Assembly: GCF_000003605.2 (NCBI RefSeq)
Contig: NW_003119937.1
Span: 42,846-56,259 of the forward strand
DNA length: 13,414 nt
Origin: Saccoglossus kowalevskii
Taxonomy: Eukaryota > Hemichordata > Enteropneusta > Harrimaniidae
Direction: 5' to 3'
This document shows positions 1 through 8,395 of the stretch, piece by piece (position 1 is the stretch's first letter; every line of letters starts with the position of its first letter). The position numbers and the translations under genes were made by a program. The notes under the pieces are model-generated. The model was not told the DNA's origin and did no database searches. It was given only the letters and a program-made list of their open reading frames with translations.

Positions 1-360
1 TATTAACGCAAGCTTGGTACTGTATTTTCTGCGAAATCCATATTGGTGCTTATTGATAATATTAAATTTGTTAAGAAAGGAAGATAATTGTTTGTGCAGA
101 GTTTTTTCAATAATTTTACTGATAACGGGTAAGATTGAGATGGGTCTGTAATTACCAGGCAAATAGGGTGAACCTTTTTTAAAAATAGGAGTAATTTTGG
201 CTATTTTTAGTTGGTCGGGGAACACACCAGACATAAAGGATTGATTTATAATGTGACAAAGAGGTATTTTAATGAAAGGGGCAGCATCTCTTAGAATACG
301 GGAATAATTATAGTCATGGCCACAAGATTTACGCGGGTCTAATAATTTTAGATCAGATTC
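1..360 (-). pseudogene. LINE reverse transcriptase, N-terminal RT motifs (partial)
   Basis: Reading the minus strand from about 360 down to the window edge gives an uninterrupted frame with classic non-LTR reverse transcriptase blocks: KSCGHDYN near 325, FPDQLKIAKITPIFKKG near 200, NYRPISILPVISKIIEK near 140, and QYGFRRKYST near 40. In RTs of the Jockey/CR1 type these are the conserved motifs before the catalytic FADD, which would lie left of the window. The product would be a nuclear target-primed reverse transcriptase. The frame is open for about 120 codons, so this part is not very old. It continues in another frame at 362-560. Family-level assignment beyond non-LTR LINE is inference; the RT identity itself is secure. 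Confidence 0.92.
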
Positions 361-361
361 T

Positions 362-560
362 ATTCATGGATGGTAACTGGTTGGAGAAAGAAGGAATTCA
401 AATTGGTAGTTGTGAAGTAATCCAAGGGATCGGCAGATGTGTTAATATTCATAGCAAGTTCCTCCCCAATATTAGCAAAAAATCTATTAAAATAGTTAGT
501 TATTTTTATTGGGTCATGAATATTCATGGTTGAGAAAGCGGGTTGTCTATGGTAAGTAGT
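362..560 (-). pseudogene. LINE ORF2 linker upstream of RT (frameshifted)
   Basis: On the minus strand a second frame runs from about 560 to 362. It reads roughly QPAFSTMNIHDPIKITNYF, then FNRFFANIGEELA, and ends with FFLQPVTIHE before a TAG. This is the typical segment between endonuclease and RT in Jockey/CR1-like LINEs (FN-FF-NIG, then an SFFL-P-T block just before the RT). The RT frame resumes one frame over at about 360, so a single-base indel separates the two parts. A TAA occurs in this frame near 563-570, about where plus-strand LINE sequence takes over. It is therefore a broken copy of an element-internal region, not a host gene. Confidence 0.8.
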
Positions 561-1445
561 TTAGGCAGCCTCACCAATTAATGCAATTAAACTATTTCGT
601 AGTTCTGTTATGCCTATTCTACTATACGGCTCGGAAATTTGGGCAGCTTTTAATTTTAAACCTAATATCACCCCTGAATTATTTATTCAGAAATGATTTA
701 GTGATAGCTTAAAAATTGAATCAATCCACGTCAAATTCTGCAAACAACTACTTGGTGTTCACAAAAGGACAAGTAATATTGCTGTTAGAGCAGAGCTTGT
801 TAGTTATCCCCTAATTACTGAAATTTGTACCCAAATGTACAAGTTTTGGTTAAGAGTAAAAAATAAAGAATGCAGTAATATAGTGCACTGTGTTTATCAG
901 TCAGTGTACAATCAATAGTAATTCATTGGCAAACTTTGTTAGCAAACTACTTGAAATAACTCGATTAAATGAAACAGATCATAATGCTAACATTTTTAGA
1001 AACAATCTTAAAAGAATTTACTATGAAAAAATTTGGTTGCCAACTCTATCCAAAAAGGAACATAATAAACTACGTATTTACAATAAATACAAATCAGATT
1101 ATGAATTTGAACCATATCTGAATAAAATTAATAATTTAAATCACAGAATAAGTGTAACCAAATTTAGAATTTCAGTACATACATTACCAATTGAAAAATT
1201 AAGATACCAAAAAAACTGTGTTCTGATCAGTCTGTTGGTCATGAAATGCATGCTCTTTTTTATTGCAAACTGGATGAAATTCGTAAAGGCACGTAGCTAC
1301 TTTTGGAATACTCTATCATTATACAATGATAATATTTTAACATTACCAAAAGAAGATATGTTTGTGCATATTATGGGAATAAAAGACAGTTTCGTTGCCA
1401 ATAGTCTAGGAAAGTTTATTAACATAATTTTACAATGTAATACCT
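560..1445 (+). pseudogene. LINE ORF2 C-terminal region (degenerate)
   Basis: Plus-strand translation from about 573 gives PINAIKLFRSSVMPILLYG, then SEIWAAFNF, KIESIHVKFCKQLLGVHKR and TSNIAVRAELVSYPL. This is the conserved region following the RT in Jockey/CR1-like LINEs. An in-frame TGA lies near 693 and a TAG near 916. The longest open piece (about 890-1444) continues with KYKSDYEFEPYL and VTKFRISVHTLPIEKLRY, the usual C-terminal block. In the next frame VGHEMHALFYCKLDEIRK at about 1238-1290 resembles the terminal Cys/His segment, so there is a frameshift near 1215. It is part of a dead LINE in the opposite orientation to the RT block at 1-560. RT-associated identity is firm; exact clade is not. 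Confidence 0.88.
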
Positions 1446-1592
1446 AATAGTTGTTAGTGTTATCTGTTTTAACATTTTATTCTACTTTTAATATCTGTAT
1501 TTCTTGTTATTGTGTTGTTGTTTTTTTGTGTATGACCATGGTTAATGTATTTCCAATTCATTAATTTGAGTCAAATAAAATATACTATACTA
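1446..1592 (+). mobile_element. LINE 3' UTR and short-repeat tail
   Basis: After the last LINE codon a T-rich stretch runs to AATAAAATATACTATACTAT at about 1574-1592. The ending, an AATAAA-like signal followed by a short (ACTAT)-like repeat, is typical of the 3' ends of LINEs that carry microsatellite tails instead of long poly(A). I place the 3' boundary near 1592. No target-site duplication can be checked because the left end of the insertion is outside the window. Confidence 0.6.
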
Positions 1593-2159
1593 TCTTCAGT
1601 TCTTTAATTGAAATGTGCATTGCTTGTTTGAATACTTGACAGACATTCAAAACAAAAACGAACTGCCAATGTTAATCATATTGCTCATGTATACACATGT
1701 ATATTCCAGCGAAATATAGAACGAAAAATGTATTGAAGGATTTAATTTTGTCCAGACAGTACGTTTTGTGAGACTCCAATGTCGATGGCAATATTTGAGA
1801 TTTTGTTTGCTTTCAGTACATAACTTATATAAATAAAGACGTCTGAATAAATAATTTACTCACATCCAATTTCAGAGTGCAGACGAATCTTATAGCAAAT
1901 GTACTGGCATCTATTTTCAGCAGTAAAGCTGAGAAACAGACGGAGGCAACTGGGTTAATGATCTGTATTTTAGTGGCAAAATGTCAGTCATTCGTCATTG
2001 TAAACTTTATTTGTGGTTGTGACAACTCGAATAATATTCAGCCAATCACTTATCAAACTTACATGTATATGGTTAATCTGTAGGTATAGTTGGCCTGCGT
2101 AGATTTTAGTGTTGATCTACTTAAAATTGTGTTTTTGTTTTTTTTTCAGTTTACATGTA
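1593..2159. other. Intergenic, no supported gene
   Basis: This AT-rich stretch contains only short open frames without recognisable motifs. The 68-codon frame at 1877-2083 has no family signature and no supporting context. A pyrimidine tract ending in CAG at about 2139-2149 resembles a 3' splice site, but no coding exon follows it. Confidence 0.5.
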
Positions 2160-3053
2160 CGGTATTTATCCGGATAAGCGCCCAGGGTCCTGAGGATGGG
2201 CGTTTGCCAGGATATCCCCGGCAAAAAAAACACGAAAATTCGCAAAAATTTACAACACGCAGATCGAACTGGACAGGGAATAGAACGGCAAATGAAACAG
2301 CAATAAATTAACAATATGCAACATTAGAAGTAAAACAAAAATAATGTATTGCTTATAATGTGACAAATAAACCAGAAATAATAAAAATCGACAGTGATGA
2401 ATCAATTGAATTAGGATTTTCCCTCCGACAAACACGCCGAATACGCGTGAACTCAAAATGAATTATGTCAGAGGTTAAACTGCGTAAAATGATTTCCGGT
2501 CTCGACAAATTACGAATCAACTGTCACACAAGATCAACAACAATCTACAAATTTACATAGTAAAAATTCATAGCTGTTTGAAAAAAACTTCTCAGGTCTT
2601 TATTTGTACGTTCATTGCCATCTTCGTCAATCTCAAAACCCCCAAAGTCCAAGTCGGCGTCACTGTAGCCGTCGAACAAAATCCCTACAACTTATTCCTG
2701 AAGTTCGTCGATATCGTCCCACACAATTTGAACTTAGCACTTTTAATCCATGAATTTCGCAGTCTGTAAGCTTGGAACTTTTCATTCATGTCTAATCACA
2801 ATAAAGAGACAAGAAAAATAGGGTCGCTCTGCTGCGATGGCACACGATGCTTTTGTTTACAGTCTGGCAATCATTTTTTACCTTCATGCATCTGCTTTAC
2901 TGATTGGCTAAGAATGACATCACTACTAGTATTTCATCATAAAGGTCAAATCGTGACATTGCTTTCTTATCAGATTCCACGCTTATCAATCACGATGAAA
3001 GTTATCATTCAGCAAGTTCCGGAGGGTTCGGATGGATATCGGATATACGGATA
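2160..3053. mobile_element. Degenerate TIR-type DNA transposon, copy 1
   Basis: The left end at 2160 reads CGGTATTTATCCGGATAAG followed by CGCCC. A close match, CCGTACTTATCCGGGTAAG then AGCCC, starts the second copy at 13259. The internal end 2896-3012 matches the reverse complement of 13298-13414 over 117 bp without gaps, with about six mismatches by eye. Both end types thus share the same terminal sequence, as expected for terminal inverted repeats. In copy 1 the right terminus (3013-3053) is diverged or replaced by a sequence rich in GGATATC-like steps. Two adjacent hairpins sit near the left end: CGCCCA/TGGGCG at 2179-2202 and TTTGCC/GGCAAA at 2203-2225. The superfamily cannot be assigned from what is visible. 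Confidence 0.65.
2545..2735 (-). pseudogene. Acidic coding remnant inside DNA transposon
   Basis: On the minus strand, just inside the 2160-3053 element, one frame reads WDDIDELQE, a stop, then VVGILFDGYSDADLDF, GGFEIDEDGNERTN and KDLRSFFQTAMN before a TAG near 2545. The strongly acidic, aromatic-punctuated composition is not what random AT-rich DNA gives. Acidic tails or heads of this style occur in several eukaryotic transposases. No catalytic DDE/DDD block is visible, so this would be only a short leftover of a transposase or accessory protein. The transposase connection is inference from position and composition. Confidence 0.35.
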
Positions 3054-3164
3054 TCTCCATGGGTTTGAAATAATAAGTTCATTATAATACCAAAATAACG
3101 TAATTTCAACCACCCTCTCAGTATGGGTGCTACAATACTGCAACATTGGTTTAATTGTTAATTT
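3054..3164. other. Spacer outside the long inverted repeat
   Basis: This short AT-rich spacer separates the DNA transposon from the left arm of the long inverted repeat. Similarity to the sequence outside the right arm (9681-9740) fades here; only a CCACCCTC-like patch (about 3110) has a loose counterpart. No gene is visible. Confidence 0.4.
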
Positions 3165-3680
3165 CAATTAACAGATGTTGTTCAATGTACAATGAATACA
3201 TTTTAAATAATAAACCTTACTGTGTTAATAACAAATTGTATTTGACACATGAACATGATTCTGATGCCCAGTGGTGATTTTGAAACAAACCTAGGTCCTG
3301 GTAATACACTACGACCTGAATTAACAAAGAAGTCGTGTATATCAAGGTTCACTCAGAATAATGAATGCAGTTTCTTGAGCTATTAAACATGTATGGCAAA
3401 TAGTTTTGTTGCACTTGTGTACTCTGAGATTCTGAACATGGGTCAGTGGAAGTTTTTAGTTGTCAGTACAAAACTAGATTATGGGAAATCACTTTATGAT
3501 GATTTTACCCACATAGATTACATATTCATTCAATTGTTTGCAGATGTACCTTGTACTACTTTATAATCAAATAACGGGGACTGTGACATTCATGTCTTGT
3601 TCAATTTCCTATTTCTATTTCACGCAACTCAATGTTTTATTCATACCACCGACATCATTGTCAATTCATAATAACCAACT
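3165..3680. repeat. Long inverted repeat, left arm
   Basis: The arm from CAATTAACAGATG at 3165 to ATAACCAACT at 3680 matches the reverse complement of 9152-9680 along its whole length. Shared blocks include GTATTTGACACATGAACATG, GGTTCACTCAGAATAATGAA and TGACATTCATGTCTTGTTCA. The arms differ by scattered substitutions and several small indels; I estimate roughly 90% identity by eye. They enclose 5.47 kb, of which 4.64 kb is a later DIRS-like insertion, so the original interior was only about 0.83 kb. This fits a foldback-like or long-TIR non-autonomous element. Neither arm encodes a recognisable protein. Confidence 0.9.
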
Positions 3681-3740
3681 GTTAGCAATGCACATTTCAA
3701 TTAAGAACTGAAGATAACATTAGAAAATAAACAGTATGTA
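3681..3740. other. Junction between left arm and satellite
   Basis: A short AT-rich segment between the end of the inverted repeat arm and the first clear satellite monomer. Nothing else is seen. Confidence 0.4.
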
Positions 3741-4153
3741 TAGTATCAACGCAATCGGACTTGCTGTCTTCAACAAGAATTCAAAAATATCACTTTTTAC
3801 CAAAAATTTCAAAAATATTCACCAAAATTAGAGAATTAAAAATATCATCACAAAATGATCAAATCTGAGAAAGGTCCATATGTAGTAATTATATATGTAA
3901 TATCAAAGCAATTGGACTTGTGGTTTTTAACAAGAAATCGAAAATATCACTTTTTACCCAAAATGAAAAAAAATATTTACCAAAATTAGAGAATTAAAGA
4001 TATAATCACGAAATGAACAAATCTAAGAAAGGTCCACATGTAGTATCTATATCTGTGAAATCAAAGCAATTGGACTTGTGGTTTTCAAAAAGAGGTAACA
4101 AAATCACTTTTTACCAAAAATGACTAAAATATTCACCAAAAATAGAGAATTTG
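3741..4153. repeat. 158-bp tandem repeat, about 2.6 copies
   Basis: Three monomers start at about 3741, 3898 and 4056. Each carries the landmarks ATCAAAGCAATTGGACTTG, ATCACTTTTTACC, ACCAAAATTAGAGAATTAAA and GAGAAAGGTCC. Spacing of the landmark TCAA(A/C)G is 157 and 158 bp. The third monomer is cut after GAGAATT at 4151, exactly where the DIRS-like terminus begins. Monomers of about 160 bp inside non-autonomous mobile elements are known in bivalves and other invertebrates (pearl-type elements carry such cores). Membership in such a family is not tested here. Confidence 0.88.
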
Positions 4154-4243
4154 AGTTTACTACATCTCCTACCAGAAATATTAAATTTCATTTATTACAC
4201 ATTAGGCTTAACTACAGATTACAGCCTGAACGGAAACAATTGG
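4154..4243 (+). repeat. DIRS left inverted terminal repeat
   Basis: Positions 4154-4243 match the reverse complement of about 8693-8790 (blocks AGTTTACTACAT, CCTACCAGAA, TTAGGCTTAACTACAGA and GAACGGAAACAATT). A deletion of about 9 bp in the left copy removes part of the AGTCTGTGGAAATAATAAAT block present in the right copy. This defines the left boundary of the element. Confidence 0.88.
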
Positions 4244-4580
4244 GGAATATACCTGGGGTAGCATTCCCTATAGAAAAAAAAGCCTCTCTTACACGAGTGA
4301 GGTCCATTCCGCTCATTCTCTCTTGTTTCCAAAACAACGGTGCAGATAAATTTTTCGGCTTAGCTAGTGCTGCTACGCACAAGAGGACAGGTTACAGTAT
4401 TGCTGACTGAGATTATCTAGAAATCTAGTGTGATGATCGACTCGATTACGGTAAAGGCTTTTCATTATTAGGGCCCCCATTTTTTACCTGTTTTAGTTGA
4501 ATCGCCGGTATAAAGCTGGTATAAATCGCGATAAAAAAGGGAAATCCCTAGCTGCAGCTAGCGATGTAATTTCTGATTCA
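4244..4580 (+). other. DIRS 5' untranslated region
   Basis: This stretch lies between the left terminal repeat and the first gag-like codons. It contains a perfect 14-bp palindrome, CTAGCTGCAGCTAG, at 4548-4561 and an imperfect one, CTAGAAATCTAG, near 4418-4429. No promoter element can be assigned with confidence. Confidence 0.4.
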
Positions 4581-6040
4581 ATGAGTGATATAAATCTCTT
4601 CCTAAAATTGTTGGAGTGTTTTCACGATCTTACTCCCTGCTCGAGGTAGCAGAGTCAAAATCGTTTATCTCTGAGATGACAGAGACATTGGTTAATAACT
4701 CGGAAACACCGGCGGCGGAACTAATTTCTCCCATCGTGGAGTTTAGTTTTCCTTGTTTGATGTTGCCACGGAGAACAAACAACGTTCAACCGCTTTTTGC
4801 CACCAAGGTGGAAACGGGCTGAGAAACTGCCTCTCTCCGATACCAGGGCTAGAGTCAGGTGTTACCCCCCCCCCAGTGGTCTCTCCTTTCAGGGACAACT
4901 CAGATCAGCGGGAAAGGGAGTGTCCACTTATAGAAGGGGGCCTCTTCCTGGAGCAGATCGCCTTACGCGTCCTCCTCAGTATTCCACACACACCCCTCAG
5001 GCTCAGGCTGACTAGGCATCATTTCCTGCAACTTATCAAGCCGTGCAGACTCTGTGAGGGGAGGATACTCCAGTATTGGTACCCCTATACAGAATGGTGT
5101 GCAGGTGCAGCTACCACTCCCCCAACAAGAGGGTGGCGAGCGCTTTGTCGTCTCTTGTCCCAACTTTGTCAGGCTAGTCACAGGACCTAACCAACCAGAG
5201 CCCATCTGACCCTTACTAATATACAGTTAAGGTTGCAGCTTGTGAACTTTTGTTTCCCTCGAGAGGAGAGTCACCTTTGGACCCGTTCTCATCACCACTC
5301 TCCTCTCCCACTGCCGCTGGCCAACTCCCTTGGGCACCTTGTGTTACCCAAGCTATAGAGGGTGCTCAGAGAGCAATGGAAGGGGGCAATTGGTACCCTT
5401 CGGGAGAAAAGGACAAACAGCTTGAACCTGGTTTCGGAACGGTCATGTCCCATGCCTTCCATTTTAGACACATCAATTTTATAGAATGGGTTTATTTGGC
5501 ATTAGAGCATCAGTTCACCTTGCTAAGTTCTGACCGTCAGCAACGAACATTGATCCTCGGGCAGATGGGCTGTTCAGAGAGTCGCTATGTGCAATATCTT
5601 GCAAGTCCATACCGCCCTCTTGGCAGGAGTGGTTTCGGTTGAGCAAGAGACAGTTCTTAGTCTGTGCGCCTATCCTACTGCAGCGGGAGACGAGTTTGAT
5701 TGCCTGTGGAGAAGGCCTTGGGGGCGTGACCAGCTATTTCGTGGCCGGTTAGCGGATGCGGTGAACAGTTTTGCGGTTGCTGAGGTTCAGCCTATGAAAT
5801 TGAAGCAATTGCTCCTGTTGACCAAGGTAGCTAGTCCTTCTGGTCAACAGTTCAAATCAAAACCGCAAGGTGGCTCAGGCAGTAAGTCCTCCGCTAGGGG
5901 CCAAAACCAGCGAGGATCAAAGCGCATGGTCTCCTTTGAAGGGGCAGAAGAAGACTAGTACCGGGAAGCGTCAGAATAAAAACAGATATCCTGGCTTTGG
6001 TGGTGGGCGTTCTGACACTTCTAGGGACCAGAGGCCGTGA
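4581..6040 (+). pseudogene. DIRS gag-like region (degenerate)
   Basis: This region occupies the gag position, upstream of RT. Its upstream part (4581-5430) is split over several frames with no motif I can name. A protein-like block at about 5443-5530 reads MSHAFHFRHINFIEWVYLAL and continues EHQFTLLSSDRQQ. The product shifts frame near 5590-5640 into VSVEQETVLSLCAYPTAAGD, EFDCLWRRPWGRDQLFRG and VNSFAVAEVQPMKLKQLLLL. The C-terminal tail (5840-5958) is rich in Lys, Arg, Gln, Gly and Ser, suggesting a nucleic-acid-binding end. In DIRS elements this ORF is presumed to form the structural particle. At least one frameshift and several stops make it non-functional. Assignment rests on position and on the look of the block, not on a database match. 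Confidence 0.6.
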
Positions 6041-6074
6041 AGTCTCTTTGAAGGTTTCACCGGCTGCCTGGACA

Positions 6075-6835
6075 TGGATGGTTGTACGACTTTTGGTCTC
6101 CCTCCCTGGAGTCCTCGGGTTCAGTCTCCCCGTTTTCGTCCTCCCATGCTGGAGGCTGGAGTTCGGGAATCACTAGCTCTGAACCCCGTCTGCTCCTTCC
6201 CATGGGGTCACGCCTCATGCAGCACATACCAGCTTGGCGCAGGAGAATTTATGATCCCTGGACGCTTGCAGTAGTGTCACATGGGTTTCCGATTCCTCTT
6301 TGATCTCCTTCTCCTCCGACTCCTCACCCTCCCTCAGCTCCTTTGCCAAGGATGAGGTCAAGGCGGAGACAATCCAACAGGAAGTAGCCAGCTTTCTGGA
6401 GAAATGAGCGTTATGCCTTGTGGAGAATCCCCAGTTATTCCAGGGTTCTATTCTCACATCTTCCTCTTTCCCTAGAGCTGGGAGTGGCGTCCAGTCCTAG
6501 ACCTCAGTCAGCTGAAAGGGTTTGTAGAACTCAAGCGTTCCCGGATAGAAACACCAAAGCTTTGGTACTTCTGTCATTGCACTCGGGCGATTGGCTGTGT
6601 CGCTGGACTTGAATGACGCTTACTTCCACATTCCCATTCACCTCTCATGCAAGCGATATCTCAGATTCCCATTACAGGGCAACGATTACGAGTTTACCGC
6701 CCTTCCTTTTGGTCTGTGCATGGCGCCATATGTCTTCACATAGTGCTAAGACAGGTGACCCAGCTGCTACACCGGTCGTCGGTCTATCTGAACCCATATC
6801 TTGACGACTGTTTAATACACAACCAAGACAGGTAG
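6075..6835 (+). pseudogene. DIRS reverse transcriptase (degenerate)
   Basis: The RT would copy element RNA into DNA in the particle or nucleus. An upstream block SRLMQHIPAWRRRIYDPW and TLAVVSHGFPIPL (6205-6303) is the typical DIRS pre-RT segment. Motif A is seen as DLNDAYFHIPIHLS starting at 6606 (first Asp at 6606-6608), followed by KRYLRFPLQGNDYEFTALPF and GLCMAPYVFT. After a frameshift near 6740 comes VLRQVTQLLHR and the catalytic YLDD at 6797-6808. Between 6303 and 6600 the reading frame jumps several times (ELKRSRIETPK-like piece near 6528). The catalytic signatures survive but the frame does not, so no enzyme can be made. LNDAYFHIP and LPFGL strongly indicate DIRS/Ty3-type RT and not a LINE. 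Confidence 0.9.
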
Positions 6836-6884
6836 GTGTTAGTGGAGCACGTACGATTGATGATATGCTCCTCCTCCATCTGAT

Positions 6885-7590
6885 GGAACTTCAAGTCCAA
6901 GGCACTGGCCGTCTGCATAGTCAGACTGCCACATCAATTGGTTGGAGTTGCAGATCATCCTACTGTCTCTGAAACTTTTCAGCACACCACAACAGAGTCC
7001 TGCTTCGAGCAGACAACACCTCAGTAGTGTCGTACATCAAAAAGGAGAGGGAACGCGTTCCCCCACATTGACAAAGCTAAGGAGCTTCTTCTTTGGTGCC
7101 TGGATACCTAGGGAAGCTATTGGCTCACCACCTTCTGTAGATACGCAACAGTGCTGTGGACGCCCTCTCGAGACATATTTGGTTCCAGAACACCGAGTAG
7201 CAGATCCACCAATGGGTGGCGAACAGGCTGTTTCGTCTCTGGGCGGGTCCCGGATAGATGTGTTTGCCAATTCACAGGAATGCCAAGCTCACGTCGTACG
7301 GTGTCATTCCTCCCAGAGCGAAGCGCTTTCGCCACGGATGCTCTATCGATCTCTTGGAGTCTCATGGACGCTTACGCTTTTCCACCCTACCGACTGGTGC
7401 ACAAAGTGTTGGAGAAGTTACAACTCAAGCCCACCTGCCTTCTGACTATGGTGACGCCCAATTGGCCAGTGAAGGTCTGGTTCCCAATGTTACCGGAACT
7501 TCTAGTCGAGTCACCCGTAGAGTTGCTGGATCTACTTCATCTGTTGTCCCAGCCAGACGGCACTCTACCTATGAGCCCCGCACTATTCTA
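6885..7590 (+). pseudogene. DIRS RNase H remnant and post-RNase H linker
   Basis: INWLELQIILLSLKLF at about 6933-6980 and VLLRADNTSVVSYI at about 6996-7040 are the Glu-containing and Asp-containing RNase H motifs of DIRS elements. RNase H removes the RNA strand of the hybrid. Only about 125 bp separate YLDD from INWLEL, where intact elements have the RT thumb and the first RNase H motif. That part is therefore deleted, with a likely breakpoint near 6890-6905. Downstream, DAYAFPPYRLVHKVLEKL (7367) and TPNWPVKVWFPMLPELL (7454) form the conserved DIRS linker that precedes the recombinase. The longest open piece is 7151-7723 but it mixes linker with recombinase-region shadow frame. Confidence 0.78.
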
Positions 7591-8395
7591 TCTTCACGTG
7601 TGGAGGCTGTCATTAACTTGTGCAAGCGCTAGTCTTTTCTGCAGAGTTGTCCAAGTTCCTTGCTTTGTCACAGTCGGACGGCACCAGACGTTTGTACGAA
7701 TCCAGACGGAGACTGTACATTGATTGGTGTGACGGAAGAGATTGATCAGTCATTCTATTAGCGAGGTAGCCGAATTTTTCCTATATTTGTTTAATCAAGG
7801 GAAATCTATATCGACGATTCATGGATATCCGTCAGTTTTATTCTCAGTTTTATCAGAATCTGCTGTCCTTTAGTGATGGACGTTCCTCCTTTATGGACTC
7901 ACAGTTATTTTGAAGACAGGGTTGGGCTTTCTTGCCAAGTATCAATCCCAGGGCGTGACTCTGAGCCGATCGTCATCCCACGCCTCACTTAGTGGGCAAG
8001 GAGGAATGTCAGAACAGATTCTATGTCAAGTCCGAGCTGGTACTGCGACCCCACCAAGGTGTCTAGGGGCAGTGACAAGTGCATGTTTGTCTGTTATGGG
8101 TGGGGCAAACAGAGCCACCCTACATCAAATATCATTTGGATTGGATTGTTGTTACGGTCGTGGAAGCCTATAAATTAACTGCTTCTTCATCGGCTCGTTT
8201 GGAACATCACCAGGTGAAGGCACACTAAGTGCGCGGAGTAGCCAACTCATTGACTTTGATGTCTGGGGCTTCACTCGAGCGATGTCTGGGTGCGCCGAGC
8301 AGGGTTCTGGAGATCTCAGAATGTCTTCATTAACTAGTACCTGAGAGACCTCCAATCGCTGGAGAAGGGTCTCTACAGGTTGGGTCCAGTGGTGA
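7590..8395 (+). pseudogene. DIRS tyrosine recombinase (degenerate)
   Basis: The recombinase would integrate the circular DNA by strand exchange through a tyrosine nucleophile. The N-terminal SAM-like part is visible as LSKFLALSQSDGTRRLYESR and RLYIDWCDGRD (about 7645-7735), then in the next frame VAEFFLYLFNQGKSISTIHG and YPSVLFSVLSESAVL (about 7762-7878). FLAKYQ at about 7926 belongs to the middle of the catalytic domain. The HxxR motif is at 8223-8234, where the second residue is a TAA stop, followed by GVANSLTLMSGASLE. The probable nucleophile is Tyr 8338-8340 in YLRDLQSLEKGL, preceded by a TAG and in another frame. The first catalytic Arg (usually in an R-x-S-E-L-like context) is not found; the space between 7878 and 7926 is too short for it, so that segment seems deleted. 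Confidence 0.82.

Noticed and set aside
1877-2083. 68-codon open frame as a small gene
   Set aside because: No start context, motif or neighbour supports it; length is within chance for this DNA.
2139-2149. Pyrimidine tract plus CAG as a 3' splice site
   Set aside because: No exon with coding signal follows; the sequence runs into a transposon end.
2788-3087. 99-codon plus-strand frame as a gene
   Set aside because: It lies across the DNA transposon end, and the 2896-3012 block in it is a repeat present again at 13298-13414.
4963-5205. Minus-strand frame of 80 codons within the gag-like region
   Set aside because: It is antisense to the retroelement and has no motif; GC-rich DNA gives such shadow frames.
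7037-7365. Minus-strand frames in the RNase H region
   Set aside because: They overlap the recognisable RNase H and linker blocks on the plus strand and have no motif of their own.
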